Source: an uncultured Blautia sp.
Lineage (GTDB): Bacteria > Bacillota > Clostridia > Lachnospirales > Lachnospiraceae
Reading direction: 5' to 3'
Assembly: GCA_934364795.1 (NCBI GenBank)
Contig: CAKRMK010000001.1
Coordinates: forward strand, 1 to 64,000
Length of the DNA: 64,000 nt
The notes beneath the pieces are model-generated. The model searched no databases. It was not told where the DNA came from and saw only the letters and a list, made by a program, of their open reading frames with translations. The position numbers were made by a program, and so were the translations under genes. Below, piece after piece: positions 61,233 to 64,000 of this stretch (its first letter is position 1; every line of letters starts with the position of its first letter).

Positions 61233-62795
61233 TTATTTCGCAGTTTTCTCAATTGTGAAGGTATCATCAATTGCTTCTACTGTACCGTTATCTGTAATCT
61301 GATAGGTATCAATAGAAAATTTCTCTGCATCCATTGTAATAATAGAGTAACTTGGAAGCCAGTTCTGGCTGCGGGCTGCGATGTAATCCTGCTGTGTGGA
61401 AACAAGTTCATAGTACTTGGAACCGGAAGCAGAGTTTGCTGTCATATAAAGAGTTCCCTGTGGATCAGTTACTGTATTTCCCTCTACATCCTCAATGGTA
61501 TAGCACTGGTTGTCTTCATGGAATGCATCAAGAGCTGCCTGTGCTTCTTCATCTCCATCTTCCGGATTTAAAGTGATCTGCTCGCCAGTTTCAATGTTTG
61601 TAGCATGATCCCAGTCATAATCTGTTCCATCTGCATTCAGGCTGAACTCATAACCTTCATGTGTCTGACCATCACCGTAAAGAAGTTTGGAACGGCTGTA
61701 TGTGTGATCATGACCCTGAAGTACTACATCAATATCATTTGCATCAAATACAGGGGTAAGCTGTGTACGAAGAATCATTCCGTCTGTATCTGAATGGTCA
61801 AGTCCTGATCCGTAAATATCCTGATGAATGGTCACAATACGCCATTTTGCATCTGGATAAGCTTTTACAGCTTCTTCAATTGTATTCTGATGCTCTGCCA
61901 CATTATAGTTGTTGGTATTCAGAACAATGAAAAGACCCTCGCCATAGCTGTAGTAATAATCACCACCTGCTGCTGTTTTTCCATTTTCTGTGTTATTCGG
62001 GTTGTTAAAATGATATGCATAGTCTGGATTCAAAGAATCATGATTTCCGATGGTAGTTGCAACTGGAAGGCTTTTAAGAGCGTCTGCACTTAAGTAAGAA
62101 GCATATTCTTCTTCCTTTGCTGCACCTGTTTTGTTTACCTGGTCACCTGCGGAAATTACAAAGTTTACATCCGGGTTTTCTGCAAGAGCTGTGTTTAAAG
62201 TACGGTTCCAGGAAAATCCATCGTTTCTTGCAGCTGTGTTTGCAGCACCATCATCATGTACCAGCTCTGCGCCATCCTGGGTCTGTCCTTTGGAAGCACC
62301 TACCTGCGGGTCACCAACATAGATCATTTTTACTGTATCTGTACTTTTTGTTGTATATTCAACAGGCTCTGTCTGCTCACCGTTTTTCTCAACTGTATAA
62401 TAATAAGTGGTGTTTGGCTCAAGACCTGTAACTGTTACATGATTGTATTCATATGTTTTATCGCCGGTAAGATCCTGGTCGACATTTCCAGCCTCGCCTT
62501 CAAATGTATCCAGGGCATCTTTGTCTGTTCCGAAATGAACAACCGGTGTGGCAGCTGCGTCTGTTTTTTCACTGTACCATGCAAAGTTCAATTCTGTGTC
62601 ATCTTTTCCAGGGGTAAGGGAAACCTTTGTAAAATCAGAAGCTGTTTCATCCCAGTTTGCTACCCATTCGTCCCAGCCACTTTCAGCGCCAACTATGCTA
62701 CTGTCTGTATAATGTTCTGTGGAAGCATAGGCTGTGGAACAAACAGTGGTCATTGCAAAAACAGTTAAAATTGCGGCGATATATTTTCTTTTCAT
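61233..62795 (-). CDS. Secreted metallophosphoesterase (purple acid phosphatase-like)
   Basis: 520 residues with a Sec signal (residues 1-24, ending AYA/STEHY). A fibronectin III-like domain (about 55-150; YEYNHVTVTGLEPNTTYYYT) precedes the phosphatase, as in purple acid phosphatases. Metal motifs are YVGDPQVGA, VISAGDQVN, IGNHDS, VTIHQDIYG and LQGHDHTYSRS. The long insert before the C-terminus (DYDWDHATNIETGEQ) is acidic. It probably releases phosphate from organic phosphates outside the cell. AAAGGAG precedes the ATG by 12 bases. Confidence 0.9.
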   Translation of the reverse strand: MKRKYIAAILTVFAMTTVCSTAYASTEHYTDSSIVGAESGWDEWVANWDETASDFTKVSLTPGKDDTELNFAWYSEKTDAAATPVVHFGTDKDALDTFEGEAGNVDQDLTGDKTYEYNHVTVTGLEPNTTYYYTVEKNGEQTEPVEYTTKSTDTVKMIYVGDPQVGASKGQTQDGAELVHDDGAANTAARNDGFSWNRTLNTALAENPDVNFVISAGDQVNKTGAAKEEEYASYLSADALKSLPVATTIGNHDSLNPDYAYHFNNPNNTENGKTAAGGDYYYSYGEGLFIVLNTNNYNVAEHQNTIEEAVKAYPDAKWRIVTIHQDIYGSGLDHSDTDGMILRTQLTPVFDANDIDVVLQGHDHTYSRSKLLYGDGQTHEGYEFSLNADGTDYDWDHATNIETGEQITLNPEDGDEEAQAALDAFHEDNQCYTIEDVEGNTVTDPQGTLYMTANSASGSKYYELVSTQQDYIAARSQNWLPSYSIITMDAEKFSIDTYQITDNGTVEAIDDTFTIEKTAK

Positions 62796-62962
62796 AATAA
62801 TAAAATACTCCTTTCAGATATGAGGAAGGAAACTTGCGGGCCCTTATTTCCCTGTCCGAAAGGAGTATATCATCTCAATTTTCAGAAAACAATAGGGTTT
62901 TCTGTCATTTGACGCACATTTAACAATATCATCACATGAGCAATTTAATATTTTTTTAATTC

Positions 62963-62988
62963 TTTACACTGTTTACATTGTTTTAACA
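62963..62988 (+). promoter_or_regulatory. Possible PhoP-type direct repeats
   Basis: TTTACA (62963), TTTACA (62972) and TTAACA (62983) are spaced 9 and 11 bases, upstream of the phosphatase gene. The pattern resembles Gram-positive PhoP boxes, but it lies about 170 bases from the start codon. Confidence 0.25.
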
Positions 62989-62990
62989 AA

Positions 62991-64000
62991 TCAATCCACT
63001 TTCTTCGCCTTCGGATAAACTTTCGCCATCCGTGCATCATCAAAGTGTTCATCCACCCAGCTCTCAAAACTGTTGGTGGCTTCTATCCCATTGCTTCTGG
63101 CATTATATCTGGCCAGGGCTGCACTGGAAACAATCCCATCGGCAAGCATAAATATCAGCAATAGCCAGGTTATGATCTTGCCTGGTTTTACGGGAAGCTT
63201 TTCTATCAGCCGGGAAACTCTTGGATAAAGTATTTTAAACCACACAACTGCGGCAAATCCCCAGAAAAAGCAGTACAGAAGGTTAATTCTCCCACCCAGG
63301 TTAAAGGGAATATCACTATAGTCCCAGAACACTGTCCCGAAAACAATTTCCGTAAACACACTGCAGATATACTCATAAGCACCTCCAAGGAAGGTTCCCA
63401 TCCAGAATAAAAACTGCTCGGAACGGTTGCGGTAACGATAAAGGAGTGCTGTGACTGCTGCAATGGCAAGTCCCCACACAATACTGAAATCTCCCCATAC
63501 CACACTGCTGCGGCTCATCCACACGTCTGCTGTGATCCGGCAGAAAATCGTTTCTGTAATATCTCCCAGAAATGCCCCGATAAAAAACAAAAGAACAATT
63601 TTATAAAAACTGCATCCGTAAGCAAAAATTTCCGGATGTGCTTCTTCTTTTTCTGTATGCTGTTTTTGTGGATATGCTTTGGTGATTCGACGATTCACAA
63701 AATCATCAATCTTTGCCCCAAGTTTCCAGGTTACAGAATCCAGATTTTGTTCCGTCGCAATCCATTTCTCCGGATTTTTGCTATGCCCGAACAAAATCAT
63801 CAAAGTGGCAACAGCATCCACTGCAAGCAGTCCCAGAACGGCCAGAATTACAATTCTGCTTATCAGCCCCGGAAGCAGATTATATACATCTATACAAAGA
63901 CCATTTCCGATTCTTACTACAAATACACCCAGAAGACCCCAGATACAGGAAGTAGGAACACTGATATACCCATCCAGGTTCCATTTCATTTTCCGGTAAT
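62991..64000 (-). CDS. CmpB-type (ABC-transporter type IV) membrane protein, 5' partial
   Basis: The frame stays open through the right edge. Codons before the Met at 63989 read YRK, and family members have WDYRKMKWNLDGY at this point, so the N-terminus lies outside the window. The visible 336 residues have about seven membrane segments. The family repeat WDYSDIPFNLGGRINLLYCF mirrors MKWNLDGYISVPTSCIWGLL, showing an internal duplication. A charged linker (TKAYPQKQHTEKEEAHPE) divides the halves. Despite the Pfam name (ABC_trans_CmpB), no ATPase partner is seen; the function is unknown. Confidence 0.85.
   Translation of the reverse strand, partial: YRKMKWNLDGYISVPTSCIWGLLGVFVVRIGNGLCIDVYNLLPGLISRIVILAVLGLLAVDAVATLMILFGHSKNPEKWIATEQNLDSVTWKLGAKIDDFVNRRITKAYPQKQHTEKEEAHPEIFAYGCSFYKIVLLFFIGAFLGDITETIFCRITADVWMSRSSVVWGDFSIVWGLAIAAVTALLYRYRNRSEQFLFWMGTFLGGAYEYICSVFTEIVFGTVFWDYSDIPFNLGGRINLLYCFFWGFAAVVWFKILYPRVSRLIEKLPVKPGKIITWLLLIFMLADGIVSSAALARYNARSNGIEATNSFESWVDEHFDDARMAKVYPKAKKVD

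Noticed and set aside
1..64000. CRISPR arrays, tRNA or rRNA genes, riboswitches
   Set aside because: I saw no regularly spaced repeats with unique spacers, no cloverleaf-like or rRNA sequence, and no recognisable riboswitch core. A covariance search could still find a diverged element.

Overview
The window looks like chromosomal DNA of an anaerobic, spore-lineage gut Firmicute of the family Lachnospiraceae, most likely Blautia or a close relative. The evidence is moderate to low GC, strong GGAGG ribosome sites, an oxygen-independent class III ribonucleotide reductase, a GH112 galactosyl-hexosamine phosphorylase, GerW/YtfJ and a DUF6465 histone-like protein. The assignment rests on gene content and was not tested by a search. 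No rRNA, tRNA, CRISPR array, intact insertion sequence or prophage was found. The first and last genes run off the window.

Left part, about 1-11.5 kb: an accessory zone with many decayed genes. It holds a secreted protein behind a promoter with two BlaI/CopY-type operators, a PIN-domain fragment, a secreted serpin, a DUF2284 protein, an internally deleted GNAT acetyltransferase, a lipoprotein, two TetR regulators, a Cys-rich KTR protein typical of conjugative elements and a 20-codon remnant of a second copy. It also holds a YoaP-type acetyltransferase, an ArsR-like C-terminal fragment, a DUF5052 lipoprotein, a broken alpha/beta hydrolase and a truncated nucleobase permease. Repeated losses have left scars here.

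Middle part, 11.5-26 kb: an AEC transporter pair; a carbohydrate ABC importer (binding protein and two permeases, no ATPase); nrdD-nrdG with a possible switch between them; a 5'-3' exonuclease; a small membrane protein with an M56 (BlaR1-like) protease; and a non-oxidative aromatic decarboxylase set (UbiD, UbiX, LpdD-like chaperone) with a divergent LysR regulator.

26-41 kb: a heterodimeric ABC exporter; a three-gene signalling run (diguanylate cyclase, hybrid histidine kinase with a degenerate HD-GYP domain, MATE exporter) packed without gaps; a GH112 phosphorylase with a divergent AraC regulator; and a second, membrane-bound diguanylate cyclase.

41-64 kb: mostly conserved housekeeping genes on the minus strand. 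These are miaB, a histone-like protein, recG, a FakA/YloV-like kinase with an Asp23 protein, rpmB, the ytfI-ytfJ (gerW) pair, a NUDIX hydrolase, a cell-wall block (U32 peptidase, FtsW, class B PBP, ZapA), ruvAB with a lone type IV prepilin beside them, YibE/F, a secreted metallophosphatase and a CmpB-type membrane protein cut by the right edge. A short motif, TTAGAGCGTG and relatives, recurs in intergenic gaps, always on the plus strand.
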